Shown here in pieces: positions 45,529-54,922 of a DNA stretch of 64,000 nucleotides. Position numbers and translations under genes: made by a program. The notes under the pieces are model-generated. The model was given only the letters and a program-made list of their open reading frames with translations. It had not been told where the DNA came from and ran no database searches. Numbering within the stretch: the first letter of the stretch is position 1; each line of letters begins with the position of its first letter. The stretch comes from Bdellovibrionales bacterium RIFOXYC1_FULL_37_79 (GTDB lineage Bacteria; Bdellovibrionota; Bacteriovoracia; Bacteriovoracales; Bacteriovoracaceae), in contig MEQB01000026.1 in NCBI GenBank assembly GCA_001770015.1, forward strand, positions 186,001 through 250,000. The letters run 5' to 3'.

Positions 45529-46506
45529 ATGACTAAAAATGAAACCATAAAAATCGAAGCCCCTACCTTTATTGATATGGGATTTATTTTAAATTGTCTG
45601 GGTGATCTGGAACAGGCCATAACCAAGCTCCAAAACGGTGGTTTTGAATATTACACTTTACTCGCCGGCAAAGAATCCGACGGCACCTTGTTTAAACATC
45701 CGGGACATTTATGTGAAAAACATCCCGGATTGATTTGTTCGTTTAGTCCCATGATCAATAATAAATTTGAAAATTTGGACCTGCTTTACTCGCAAGAACT
45801 CGGCGATAACTTGATTTTTTACCAACACTCCCCTACCGAATCACTCTACATCCATAGCGCCTATCAGATTATGCTTAAAGCGTTTGATTACAATGCGCTT
45901 TTTATCAGCTTTCCTCATAATCTCAAATTGGCCGCCGAAGGCATCCTGCACCAAGGACATATTAGTTTTAAAAGTGGATTACCTGCTTTAAGCTATATCT
46001 CCGAAGAGGCCGTGGTGGCCAGGGATCTGGAGCTGTGCCGGTCCATTGGCAACAAACTGCACTTTCACCAGATCTCTTCTAAAAGATCGGTGGAACTTAT
46101 TAAACGGGCCAAACAGGAAGGTATCCAAGTAACCTGCGGAGTCAGTGCTGGACATCTACTCTACACCGATAAATGGGTCGATGGCTTTAATAACGAATAT
46201 CGCTACCTCCCACCCCTGCGAGAGGAAGCTGACCGTCTGGCCTTAATTGATGGAGTTAAGGATCAAACCATCGATGTGATCTCCTCTGGTTTTTTTACTT
46301 CCAAATTAAGTACCGGTCCCTATATCCAGGCCGAATTTACATCGTTATCACCAGATAAGATTTTTCCATTCCTCTATAATAATCTGATTGCTAAAAATAT
46401 CTTAACCCTTGACCAGGTTTATGCCCTACTTTCCATCAATCCTAGAAAGATTTTAAACCTGCCGGCTGCTCATAAAAAATTTATACATGAATTAGGCGAG
46501 GTATAA
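45529..46506 (+). CDS. Dihydroorotase-like protein lacking metal ligands (PyrC' type)
   Basis: The 325-residue product aligns by pattern with dihydroorotases but is shorter than the usual 420 or so. The N-terminal metal motif DxHxH is replaced by IDMGFIL (D16 kept, histidines replaced by G18 and I20). The late metal/substrate motif (DHAPH in active enzymes) reads SSGFFTSK. Other parts are recognisable: HFHQISSKRSVELIKRAKQEG and VTCGVSAGHLLYTD. It is therefore probably inactive. In pseudomonads an inactive dihydroorotase (PyrC') is a structural partner of PyrB; the direct position after pyrB suggests the same role here. Its stop overlaps the pyrF start. Confidence 0.85.
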   Translation: MTKNETIKIEAPTFIDMGFILNCLGDLEQAITKLQNGGFEYYTLLAGKESDGTLFKHPGHLCEKHPGLICSFSPMINNKFENLDLLYSQELGDNLIFYQHSPTESLYIHSAYQIMLKAFDYNALFISFPHNLKLAAEGILHQGHISFKSGLPALSYISEEAVVARDLELCRSIGNKLHFHQISSKRSVELIKRAKQEGIQVTCGVSAGHLLYTDKWVDGFNNEYRYLPPLREEADRLALIDGVKDQTIDVISSGFFTSKLSTGPYIQAEFTSLSPDKIFPFLYNNLIAKNILTLDQVYALLSINPRKILNLPAAHKKFIHELGEV

Positions 46507-47204
46507 TGAAATTAACCGATCGAATTATTGTGGCCTTGGATAATATGAATGAAGAGGAAGTTTGGGCCTTTTTAAATAAATCCCAACACACCTACCAGAC
46601 CGTTAAAATTGGTCTTGAATTATTTTATTTATTAGGACCTGACTTTGTAAAAAAAATCCACCATGAATACAATGTTGATATCTTTTTGGATTTAAAACTC
46701 CATGATATTCCCAACACGGTAAAAAAGGCCATCCGCTCCCTAAAAGGGCTACCCCTAAAATTTCTAACGGTGCATTTAACTGGCGGAAGAAACATGTTAA
46801 CCGAGGCCCTGGCGGAAGCATCCACCTGTTTGCCTGCCACCAATCTTTTGGGGGTAAGTTTCCTGACCAGTCTCGGAAAACCGGATTTTAAAGAAATTTA
46901 TAATTTTAACGAAACTCAAACCAAGCTGACTTTTTCCAATTTGTTTAGACTGGCACTGCAAACCAATATTCATGGCGTCGTGCTGTCCCCCCTTGAACTA
47001 GGTATTGTAAAAAATGAAGAACAACAAAGCGGAAAAAAACTCATCAAGGTAACCCCTGGTATTCGCTTTGCCCATGAAATTAATTCAAATAATATTCAGG
47101 ATCAACAAAGAATCGCAACCCCCGAAGATGCGGTAAAAAATGGAGCCGACTACTTAGTTATGGGTAGGTCAATTACGTCAGGTACACCCAACTTTCTAAA
47201 GTAA
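46506..47204 (+). CDS. pyrF: Orotidine 5'-phosphate decarboxylase
   Basis: The 232-residue enzyme catalyses the last step to UMP. The catalytic array is in FLDLKLHDIPNTV (the Asp-Lys-Asp set), with LTVHLTGG and VTPGIRF following. The C-terminal phosphate site is GADYLVMGRSITS. Its ATG overlaps the stop of the dihydroorotase-like gene by one base, indicating coupling. Confidence 0.95.
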   Translation: MKLTDRIIVALDNMNEEEVWAFLNKSQHTYQTVKIGLELFYLLGPDFVKKIHHEYNVDIFLDLKLHDIPNTVKKAIRSLKGLPLKFLTVHLTGGRNMLTEALAEASTCLPATNLLGVSFLTSLGKPDFKEIYNFNETQTKLTFSNLFRLALQTNIHGVVLSPLELGIVKNEEQQSGKKLIKVTPGIRFAHEINSNNIQDQQRIATPEDAVKNGADYLVMGRSITSGTPNFLK

Positions 47205-47367
47205 TATTAAGAACTTGTCCCCAAAGTTAGCTAGCCCTACTTGCTTGTTTACGAAATTATTACACGATGGGTTGTATCGATTCTTGATTAGCGGTAAATA
47301 CACCCCACTGCTTTTATTAATCCGCGTCAAAAAAAAATTTAGAACTTAGACGCAAAGAGGAGGCTAC

Positions 47368-47838
47368 ATGAAATTGATTACAAGTATTACACTATTAGCA
47401 TTATTGGCAACGATGGTTGGCTGTAATAAGGATGATGCTCCAGTTGCACAAAAATCACCCAAGACTGATAAAGACACAACTACCACCGTGGTGCCTAACG
47501 TTTTCTTTGAAGAAACTTATGTATGCTACACCGGCGAAGGTAATAATTTCATCACCGTGATTCCCACCGTCGTTGAAGGCGATACTGTAACTTTTGAAGT
47601 CGCAGGGCTAGCCGCTGAAGAAATGACCTTTATTGCCAATTATAAGGCCCTGGAAGATGAATTCGTTATGGCCAGCACTGAAGAAAGTGCCAAACTTGGT
47701 GCCAAAGCATCTTATATCATCGTTGAAACCGTTGAAGGTACGGAAGAAAAAAGAACTGGAGAAGTTTTTACGCTTGAAACCAAAATTCCTGGCGTAGCCG
47801 ATATCAGTACAACTTGTGAGCTCGAAGCTAATTTATAA
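47368..47838 (+). CDS. Small lipoprotein of unknown function
   Basis: The 156-residue protein has a lipoprotein signal (LLALLATMVGCNK; cysteine at residue 19). A short acidic/threonine linker follows, then a beta-rich domain with a possible disulfide (YVCYTGEG and STTCELEA). GAGGAGG is a strong ribosome binding site. In the 160-base leader, GCGTC (about 47325) can pair with GACGC (about 47349) around an A-rich loop just before the ribosome site. A terminator follows the gene. I do not recognise the family. Confidence 0.8.
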   Translation: MKLITSITLLALLATMVGCNKDDAPVAQKSPKTDKDTTTTVVPNVFFEETYVCYTGEGNNFITVIPTVVEGDTVTFEVAGLAAEEMTFIANYKALEDEFVMASTEESAKLGAKASYIIVETVEGTEEKRTGEVFTLETKIPGVADISTTCELEANL

Positions 47839-47867
47839 ATTTGTTTGAATAGAATTATAAAAAAATG

Positions 47868-47888
47868 CCACCCTCCGAAAGAGGGTGG
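47868..47888 (+). terminator. Intrinsic terminator of the lipoprotein gene
   Basis: CCACCCTC pairs with GAGGGTGG around CGAAA, followed by TTTCTTT. Confidence 0.8.
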
Positions 47889-47977
47889 TTTCTTTGCCTG
47901 TCGTTTTGTAAAGCCTGGCCATGAATCCTAACTTATGTTAGCTTACTAACTTTAAGTTTTATCCATGGGAGGCCAAT

Positions 47978-49735
47978 ATGAAATGGGATTTAAGTGCTTT
48001 TTATCAGGCCATTAACGATCCACAAATTGAAAAAGATCTAACCTTCCTGGCCCAAATCATTGAAGAATATACCTCGCTAATTTACCGCCTAGAAAATAAT
48101 ATTAAACAACCTGCCCCTATTGAAACCGTCTTGGAAAAACAGATAGAAATAGATTTAACCATTGACAAAATAAGCACCTTTGCCCACCTTGCCGTAAGTA
48201 CAGATGCCAAAAACCAGGCGGCGCGATCCTTGGAAGATAAAGTGGAAAAGCTGATTACCAATTTGACCAAACCCAGCGTTACCTTTCAGAAATGGCTGGC
48301 CAGCCTGGTGAATTTAAAGGAACTTATTCATCGTAGCGATTTTTTAAAAGCTCATGCATTTCATCTTTTTGAGCGAGCTGAAAATACCAGCTATCTTCTG
48401 GATGAAGAAGTTGAACAAACCATCTCCATCCTGTCACAAACAGGGTCGAATGCCTGGACTAAGCTCTACGGCACCTTATCCTCTACCCAACTGGTAGAAA
48501 TAACCACTGATAATAAAACCCAAAAATTACCTCTTCCCATTGTACGAAACATGGCCTACGAAAACGACCCCCAGATTAGAAAAATTGCATATGAAGCCGA
48601 GCTTAAATCCTATCAGCCAGTCGAAGAGTCCCTGGCGGCAGCGATCAACTCCATTAAAGGCGAAGTCATCGAAATATGCAAAATGCGCAAATTTACTTCT
48701 CCGCTTTATGAATCTTTGTATCATTCACGCCTGGAAAAATCCGCCCTCGATGCCATGCTGGAAGCCATTAACGAATCCCTTCCAGTGCTTAGAAAATATT
48801 TACTCAAAAAGGCCAAAAACCTCGGTCATGCCGGCGCACTTCCTTTTTACGATCTGTTTGCCCCCCAAGGCGAACTCTCCTTTAAATTCACCTATGAAGA
48901 TGCCCAAAAATTTATCATTGAAAATTTCCAAAACTTCAGTAACGAGCTTTCCGGTTTTGCCAAACATGCTTTTCAACATAAGTGGATTGATGCCCTCCCT
49001 CGTGATGGAAAAAGAGGTGGTGGCTTCTGTGCGAGTTCCAAGGCCATTAAAGAAAGCAGAATTTTAACCAATTTCACTGGTGTTTTTTCTGATATTGGAA
49101 CCTTGGCCCACGAACTGGGTCATGCCTATCACTCCTATTGTTTAAAAGAAGAAACCACCCTGAATTCAAGTTATCCCATGCCTATTGCCGAAACGGCTTC
49201 CATCTTTTGTGAATCGATCATCAAGGACGCCTTTTTTCAAAAGGCCACTACCGAAGAAAAAATCCCTTTACTCGCCAGTACTCTGGACGATGCTATCCAA
49301 TGCATTGTTGATATTTATTCAAGGTTTTTGTTTGAATCCAATCTGTTTGAAAAAAGAAAAACTTCGACCTTGTCAGTTAATGAACTAAATGAACTCATGC
49401 TTGATGCCCAAAAGAAAGCTTACGGCGAGGGACTGGATCCCCATACCCTTCATCCCTACATGTGGGCCTGCAAACCCCACTACTATTACCCCTCCAGCAA
49501 TTTTTACAATTATCCCTACGCCTTTGGACTTTTATTTGCAAAAGGTCTCTATAGTCAATTTTTAAATGAAGGCAAACCTTTTGTGTCAAAATACCAAGAA
49601 CTGTTAAAAATCACCGGTAAAAATAAAATTGTGGATATTACCAAATCAGTTGGTATCGATATAACCAAAAAGACCTTTTGGCAAAATTCATTGAAACTGA
49701 TTGAAGCAGATGTTAACAATTTTTGTGCTTTATAA
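47978..49735 (+). CDS. pepF: Oligoendopeptidase F (M3 metallopeptidase)
   Basis: The 585-residue cytoplasmic zinc peptidase hydrolyses short peptides. The zinc motif HELGH is in GTLAHELGHAYHSY (near residue 377), and the third ligand lies in PMPIAETASIFCE about 25 residues later. NFYNYPYAFGLLFAKGLY near the C-terminus is typical of the PepF/M3B group. Length is normal. Its 3' end overlaps the convergent EamA gene by 23 bases. Confidence 0.95.
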   Translation: MKWDLSAFYQAINDPQIEKDLTFLAQIIEEYTSLIYRLENNIKQPAPIETVLEKQIEIDLTIDKISTFAHLAVSTDAKNQAARSLEDKVEKLITNLTKPSVTFQKWLASLVNLKELIHRSDFLKAHAFHLFERAENTSYLLDEEVEQTISILSQTGSNAWTKLYGTLSSTQLVEITTDNKTQKLPLPIVRNMAYENDPQIRKIAYEAELKSYQPVEESLAAAINSIKGEVIEICKMRKFTSPLYESLYHSRLEKSALDAMLEAINESLPVLRKYLLKKAKNLGHAGALPFYDLFAPQGELSFKFTYEDAQKFIIENFQNFSNELSGFAKHAFQHKWIDALPRDGKRGGGFCASSKAIKESRILTNFTGVFSDIGTLAHELGHAYHSYCLKEETTLNSSYPMPIAETASIFCESIIKDAFFQKATTEEKIPLLASTLDDAIQCIVDIYSRFLFESNLFEKRKTSTLSVNELNELMLDAQKKAYGEGLDPHTLHPYMWACKPHYYYPSSNFYNYPYAFGLLFAKGLYSQFLNEGKPFVSKYQELLKITGKNKIVDITKSVGIDITKKTFWQNSLKLIEADVNNFCAL

Positions 49736-50624
49736 AAGCCGGTCCAAGCACCGAGTAAAACTGCACTGAAAGAATGATAGCCGCCCCAATTAGTTGCATC
49801 AATGTGATGGTCTCATGGATAAAGAGCATGGCAATAATGGCGGCAAAGATCGGTTCTAACAGGTAAATAATCGCCGCTTTGGTCGGTGTGACTTCTTTTT
49901 GACCAAGTCCCATACAAAGATAAGGCACCACCGTTGCCACCACCGACAGGAAAAGAAAAATCAAAATAGTATTATAATCAAGAGGCCTTAGTATCCATGG
50001 ATCATGAACGTAAAACAAGGCCACCATCACCGTCAAGACGGAAGTTATTAAAAAATTCCAAAACATCATCACCTGGGCACTGATGCCTTGTTTGGCAATC
50101 ACCGTAACTAAAACAATATAATAGGAGTAAATCAGGGCACTCAATAAAGTATAAAGATCACCTTTTAAAATTTGCTGAGGTAGTGCCCACCCGAAACTCA
50201 TCAAATAGACCCCCCCTAACGCAATTATAATTACCCCTATGATTTTTCCACTGATGGGTCTTTTGGTATAAATGACTTCAAAGAAGGGCACAAAAATAAT
50301 CGCCAAAGATGTTATAAATCCCGAATTGGTGGCAGGTATTTCCCGGACACCTTCGGTTTGCATTAAAATGGCAACCACATTAAGCACTCCAAGCATAAAT
50401 ACATTCTGATGCTGTTTTATTCCTTCCATGGTCTTTAATTTAATTAAAGACGCTTTCAGTGGTCTCTGATAAACCAACCAGGTCACGACTGTAGCAATAA
50501 AAAAACGAATGGCAATCATGGATAAGGTGGAAAAATAATCAGTCAGATATTTGGTCAAAGAAAAAGTGGTACCCCAAAAAAAAGTCGCCATCACCAGCAA
50601 GAGATATGCTTTTTTACTATTCAT
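49713..50624 (-). CDS. EamA/DMT superfamily transporter
   Basis: The 303-residue inner-membrane protein has ten predicted helices in two EamA repeats. The first repeat begins KAYLLLVMATFFWGTTFSLTK and the second has GDLYTLLSALIYSYYIV; ITLMQLIGAAIILSVQFYS closes it. DMT proteins export metabolites or amino acids; the substrate is unknown. The gene follows the CapA-like gene by eight bases and may be the last gene of the RND-CapA operon. Confidence 0.9.
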   Translation of the reverse strand: MNSKKAYLLLVMATFFWGTTFSLTKYLTDYFSTLSMIAIRFFIATVVTWLVYQRPLKASLIKLKTMEGIKQHQNVFMLGVLNVVAILMQTEGVREIPATNSGFITSLAIIFVPFFEVIYTKRPISGKIIGVIIIALGGVYLMSFGWALPQQILKGDLYTLLSALIYSYYIVLVTVIAKQGISAQVMMFWNFLITSVLTVMVALFYVHDPWILRPLDYNTILIFLFLSVVATVVPYLCMGLGQKEVTPTKAAIIYLLEPIFAAIIAMLFIHETITLMQLIGAAIILSVQFYSVLGPAFIKHKNC

Positions 50625-50632
50625 GGGAAGTA

Positions 50633-51679
50633 TTATCCATCGCTTTCTGGATAAATCAAAGACAATCTTTTCTGGAGTTTGCTTTTTAATTTTTCCGGGA
50701 GTCTATCAATTGTTTCAAATTGATATTGACTGGTCATAAAAAAAGGATGCAATTTATAGGCAAACTTTTTTTCCGCATTTTTGGTGGCATCAATCGAGAC
50801 GGTCCATACACCCGTGAGGTGAGTAACGTCATGAAGTGTCTTGCTAAAAAAGTTTCCCAGCGAGTAGTGGCATAAACCATGATTAATTTTCTCAATCGGA
50901 CCAAGAACATGGGGATGGTGGCCGGCGATCAGATCAACCCCTTTTGCCATGAAATCCTTGGCAGTTTGAACAAGGCCTGCGCTAGGAAAGTGACGAAATT
51001 CCAGGCCCCAATGGGGGAGCAGGATCAGAGCATCCAACTCATATTCAATTTTTATTTTTTGAAAATCTATATTTTCAACATGATGATATCTGCAAATGCC
51101 AAGTGTTTCATCAAACACCTTATGATTTAACCACTGACTATAGGCCATAAAACCAACATGGGTATTTTTTTTATAGATTGTAAGGACAGCTTTAATCGTG
51201 GAAAGTCCCCCCACCCATTTAATCTTTAATTCCTCCAGTCTTTTAATCGTCTCCACATATCCCTTTTTACCATCATCTCCCATGTGATTATTAGCAATTG
51301 AAAAAATCACTTTCTCGGCCGGGAGTTTAAAAACCTCCAAGAAATTTTTAATAAATTCGCTGGAAAAACTGAACACAACCAAATTATTTCCTTTTTCCAC
51401 ATAATCCCGCACAATCGGTGCTTCCAGATTAATCACCACCAGATCGGACTGCTCAAAAATTTTCAGCATCTGGGCATTAGGCATGACCATTTTTTCATTT
51501 TTCAAGCACATTAAATCGCCGACAAAGGAAATATTAAGTTTATCCGGGCCAGTGTCTCCTGATTTCATCGGAGACAAATGAATCCCCGAGTGATTGTGGA
51601 TGGATGGAAAAAAATAATAATAGACCCACTTCAGGCTGTCACAAAATGAATAAGGCGAGCTTAATTTAAGCAACTTCAT
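50633..51679 (-). CDS. CapA/PgsA-like metallophosphoesterase-fold protein
   Basis: The 348-residue protein keeps the CapA family motifs in order: ISFVGDLMC, VINLEAPIV, SIANNHMGDDG, ILLPHWGLEFRHFPS, DLIAGHHPHVLGP and CHYSLGNFFSK. These form a calcineurin-like metal site. Family members take part in poly-gamma-glutamate export or capsule formation, though their chemistry is not settled. There is no clear signal peptide, although the N-terminus is aromatic-rich. Its ATG overlaps the stop of the RND gene (ATGA), so both proteins are probably made together. Confidence 0.88.
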   Translation of the reverse strand: MKLLKLSSPYSFCDSLKWVYYYFFPSIHNHSGIHLSPMKSGDTGPDKLNISFVGDLMCLKNEKMVMPNAQMLKIFEQSDLVVINLEAPIVRDYVEKGNNLVVFSFSSEFIKNFLEVFKLPAEKVIFSIANNHMGDDGKKGYVETIKRLEELKIKWVGGLSTIKAVLTIYKKNTHVGFMAYSQWLNHKVFDETLGICRYHHVENIDFQKIKIEYELDALILLPHWGLEFRHFPSAGLVQTAKDFMAKGVDLIAGHHPHVLGPIEKINHGLCHYSLGNFFSKTLHDVTHLTGVWTVSIDATKNAEKKFAYKLHPFFMTSQYQFETIDRLPEKLKSKLQKRLSLIYPESDG

Positions 51680-53991
51680 TTTTTTCTATTATCCTTTAAA
51701 AGTAAAATGGCCGGTGTCAAAACCAGATCCAAAATAAGTGCAAAACCGAGGATGATCGCCGTCATAACCCCAAAATGAACGTTGGGAATAAAGGACCCAA
51801 ACAAAAAACAGCCAAAACCCACCACCAAGGTTACCGTGGTCCATATCAGCGCACTGCCGGTGTTTTGAAATATATCAAATACCGCATCATAACTGGATAT
51901 CCCGGATCTGGTTAAACGATTATAATTTGCCAAAAAATAAATGGTATCATCCACCGCAATCCCGAGGCATACACTGGTAATTAAAATGGTTCCCACATCA
52001 ATATGAATTCCCGCCAGGGTCATAAAACCCGCCCCGATCAAAGGAGGCATCACGTTTGGGATCATGGATAAAATACCCAGTTTTATGGATTTAAAAAAGA
52101 TGGCCATGAGTATGGACACCAGTAAAATCGCCATCAGCATAGAGGACACAAAAGTGGAAACAATATACCCATCCATACCGGCAACCAAGGCCGTCGTGCC
52201 GGCCACATGTCCGGTTAGACCAAATCTCTCAAAATTGGCCTGTATCCGGTTTATTTCTTGAATCGATGCCTTACTTCCAATCAGCGTCCATACCACCATC
52301 ACTCGCATATAACGGTTGTCCAAGCTACTCCAGTGATTAAGCCCCACTCCCGATGGCAGTCCCATGGAATAAAGCATGATTTGTTCCGCCACAGCATTCG
52401 CCTTATCCGGAATTTTATAAAACTGGTCATCGTTTGCATTCAAGGCCTTATTGACATCTTTGATGACATCCACAATCGATGATGCCTTGGTAATATATTT
52501 GGATTCTTTTAACCATTTTTGAAAGGCGTCCACTTTATTTAAAAACACCGGATCTTTGATCCCATCATCCTTTCCACTATCAAAAACAATTTCTACCCCG
52601 TAACTCCCACCAATATGCTCTCTCATGAAGGTATAGGCTTTTTTGATGGGCACGCTATCCCTGAAGGAGTCAATCGTAGAAGAATTGACCTCATTATTAA
52701 AACCCAGATAAGTGCTTACGATGGTAAGCCCAAAACAAAAAACAATAATGCCCACCTTATTTTTATTGATTAACCTGGTGGCCCTTTTGGGATTAAATAT
52801 TTCACCTAGAAATTTCAGTTTAAATTGCTGGCGCTTTTGGGGAATTTTAAATGGAAGATATAAAAGCAAAGGACAGATAAATAATAAGGTGTAAAACCAC
52901 GCCAGCAAGGTGCCAGAACCCGCCAGCAACCCCATATCCCGGATCGGTAACAGTTCCGTGTACATCAAACTATAAAACCCCACTGCGGTGGTAACCGAGG
53001 TCAGGATGGTTGCCTTGATATTTTTAAGGAGAGCATTTAAAAGTGCCTGGCGGGGAGCACATCCATCCTGCCTGTAATGAATAAAAGTTAAAATCATATG
53101 AATACTATCTGCCAGACAAACGGCCATTAAAATATTAGGAATCATGGCGGTGGTGACATTGAGTTTGATACCCGCCCATCCGGCAAACCCCAGGGTGCTG
53201 CCAATGGTGGTAAAGATCAGTCCAATGGGCATAATTACACCCAAAAATGACCGGAAAATAATAACCAACATAATAGCAATGGTAATCAATAAAAGTGGCA
53301 CGATCAGTTTCAAATCACTCATAGTGATCGTATTAAGTCCATCCCCCATGGCCACTGTCCCGGCAATATGAAATTCATAATCGGGATGGTCCTTATACTG
53401 CTTAATCATATCTTCCATCGCAGTCACCGTCGGGCCATATTCTGGTTTTTGATCAAAATGGGGTTCCGGCCAGGCGTAGATGACAAAAGTTTTTAGATCG
53501 TTACTGATGATATATTGCTTGATAGGCTCCATAGCGCTAGCAACTTTTTGTCTCTTTTCAATTTCATCTGGAGTTAAATCAGCTGGTAAAAAATCACTGA
53601 TAATAATTTCATCTCCGATGGCCCTGACCCATTTAAAATTGGCCAGCGATTCCACTCGCATAATTTTGGGAACCTGCCACATTTTATCAGTTAGCTCATT
53701 TACTAGTTTTACGGTTTCCGGATTGAATACGCCTTTTTTGGCATAAACCGCCATGATGGCCATGTCATCAGAACCGAAGGTTTTTTTAAATTCTTTGAAT
53801 TTAATCAAAAACGGATCACTTTTACGAAACCACATTTCATGGGAAAAATCTTTTTCCAAAAAAGTTAGCCCAATCATTAACCCGATCATAAGTGTGGCAA
53901 AAAAAACAATACATGCCTTGGAGTTATTGACAATAAAATTTGATAAAAACATTTCCGTCTGGCCCATTTTAAACATTTTAAATATTTTCAT
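51676..53991 (-). CDS. RND/MMPL superfamily exporter
   Basis: The protein has about 771 residues in two repeats of one helix, a large periplasmic loop and five helices, giving twelve membrane helices. The family segments are LLITIAIMLVIIFRSFLGV and SILMAIFFKSIKLGILSMIPNVMPPLIGAG. Relatives of this HpnN/MMPL group move hydrophobic or lipid molecules to the periplasm or outer membrane. I prefer the ATG at 53991, with AAAGG six bases upstream, to that at 53997, which abuts the site. It is coupled to the CapA-like gene. A structured leader precedes it. Confidence 0.92.
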   Translation of the reverse strand: MKIFKMFKMGQTEMFLSNFIVNNSKACIVFFATLMIGLMIGLTFLEKDFSHEMWFRKSDPFLIKFKEFKKTFGSDDMAIMAVYAKKGVFNPETVKLVNELTDKMWQVPKIMRVESLANFKWVRAIGDEIIISDFLPADLTPDEIEKRQKVASAMEPIKQYIISNDLKTFVIYAWPEPHFDQKPEYGPTVTAMEDMIKQYKDHPDYEFHIAGTVAMGDGLNTITMSDLKLIVPLLLITIAIMLVIIFRSFLGVIMPIGLIFTTIGSTLGFAGWAGIKLNVTTAMIPNILMAVCLADSIHMILTFIHYRQDGCAPRQALLNALLKNIKATILTSVTTAVGFYSLMYTELLPIRDMGLLAGSGTLLAWFYTLLFICPLLLYLPFKIPQKRQQFKLKFLGEIFNPKRATRLINKNKVGIIVFCFGLTIVSTYLGFNNEVNSSTIDSFRDSVPIKKAYTFMREHIGGSYGVEIVFDSGKDDGIKDPVFLNKVDAFQKWLKESKYITKASSIVDVIKDVNKALNANDDQFYKIPDKANAVAEQIMLYSMGLPSGVGLNHWSSLDNRYMRVMVVWTLIGSKASIQEINRIQANFERFGLTGHVAGTTALVAGMDGYIVSTFVSSMLMAILLVSILMAIFFKSIKLGILSMIPNVMPPLIGAGFMTLAGIHIDVGTILITSVCLGIAVDDTIYFLANYNRLTRSGISSYDAVFDIFQNTGSALIWTTVTLVVGFGCFLFGSFIPNVHFGVMTAIILGFALILDLVLTPAILLLKDNRKK

Positions 53992-54007
53992 ATACATCCT
54001 TTAAAAA

Positions 54008-54042
54008 ACTAAACGGACTCTGACAAATACCCGACGTTTAGT
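54008..54042 (-). terminator. Terminator-like hairpin in the leader of the RND gene
   Basis: On the minus strand ACTAAACG pairs with CGTTTAGT around a 19-base loop, directly followed by TTTTT and then the AAAGG ribosome site. Position and form suggest an attenuator. Confidence 0.45.
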
Positions 54043-54059
54043 CAAACAATAGACTTATA

Positions 54060-54135
54060 TTCCGATCTTTTTTATAGTGCCACAATGACACCGGTACCTT
54101 GAACTAATCAAGTATCCCGACTTGGTAGATCGGAA
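54060..54135 (-). ncRNA. Candidate structured leader domain upstream of the RND gene
   Basis: TTCCGATCT (54060-54068) pairs perfectly with AGATCGGAA (54127-54135). On the minus strand the enclosed 58 bases can fold into a hairpin with TTGA/TTCAA arms (loop TTAG) and a second hairpin GTGTCA-TTG-TGGCAC, giving a three-way junction. A terminator-like hairpin follows before the RND start. It matches no riboswitch class I know. Confidence 0.35.
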
Positions 54136-54155
54136 CACTTTAATCAGCAAATCAC

Positions 54156-54183
54156 TTGATTTTCATGTAGTTTTTTCTAAAAT
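54156..54183 (+). promoter_or_regulatory. Candidate promoter of the 54296-58210 operon
   Basis: TTGATT (54156-54161) and TAAAAT (54178-54183) are 16 bases apart, about 110 bases before the first gene. Confidence 0.4.
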
Positions 54184-54295
54184 AGCATGGTGATTAAAGA
54201 AATCGTTAATGACAAATCCAATAATTATTTTGCCAATTGATGACTTTTTTGTAAAGATCGCTTTTATTGAATGACTCTTGGAGGAGGAATTTATA

Positions 54296-54922
54296 ATGAA
54301 ATTTAAAACTTTAAAAACCATCGACGAATTGACCTTATATTCCGATTTGACCTACCAATATATTGATGTCCGGCTTCCCCTTGAATACTTGCAAAGAAGC
54401 AAGGTCATCGCCTGCTTTAATAGCGAAGGTTTTCTATGTGGTGGATTTGTGATTGTTCTGGAAGGACCATTTCGCGTCATCACTTCCATTCCCAATTTTA
54501 ACGAACAAAAATGGCATCATCAGTTGCAAGATTGTGCCGAGGTCACCGGTCTGTGGTTTGACAATAGCCATATTCATAAACGTGCCTCTATTAAATTCTG
54601 GCTGACTGTTTATTTTGAATTACTAAAAACTAAAAAGGAATATTTTACTTATGCCTGGAGTTTAAAAAAACCCAAGCTGGGTGAAATCTATGCTCACGGT
54701 AACCCCGTGGTGCTGTTTAGAGGTGAAACCAACCTCCTGCCTGGCATGGATCAACCTGATTGCGAATCTGTTGAGATCGTTAAAAGAAAAGATCTACTGC
54801 TCACCCCTTTTTTAAAACCGGCTTTTTTACTGAGAAGAGTAAGAGGAACCCGAAGCTTGAAGGGCCACAATCAACACCAAAGACAAATACTGTCTCAATC
54901 TATTATCCATGAAGTTAACTGA
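54296..54922 (+). CDS. Hypothetical protein, first gene of envelope operon
   Basis: The 208-residue protein starts at the ATG at 54296; the GGAGGAGGAA ribosome site lies just upstream, so an in-frame TTG at 54278 is false. It has no signal peptide. The N-terminal half (VIACFNSEGFLCGGFVIVLEGPFRVITSIP) has the strand pattern of a GNAT-like fold but I see no acetyl-CoA motif. The basic end (LLRRVRGTRSLKGHNQHQR) may touch membrane or nucleic acid. It overlaps the next gene by 14 bases. Confidence 0.75.
   Translation: MKFKTLKTIDELTLYSDLTYQYIDVRLPLEYLQRSKVIACFNSEGFLCGGFVIVLEGPFRVITSIPNFNEQKWHHQLQDCAEVTGLWFDNSHIHKRASIKFWLTVYFELLKTKKEYFTYAWSLKKPKLGEIYAHGNPVVLFRGETNLLPGMDQPDCESVEIVKRKDLLLTPFLKPAFLLRRVRGTRSLKGHNQHQRQILSQSIIHEVN

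Noticed and set aside
45529-46506. Active dihydroorotase
   Set aside because: Both metal-binding motifs are missing, so the annotation pyrC would be misleading.
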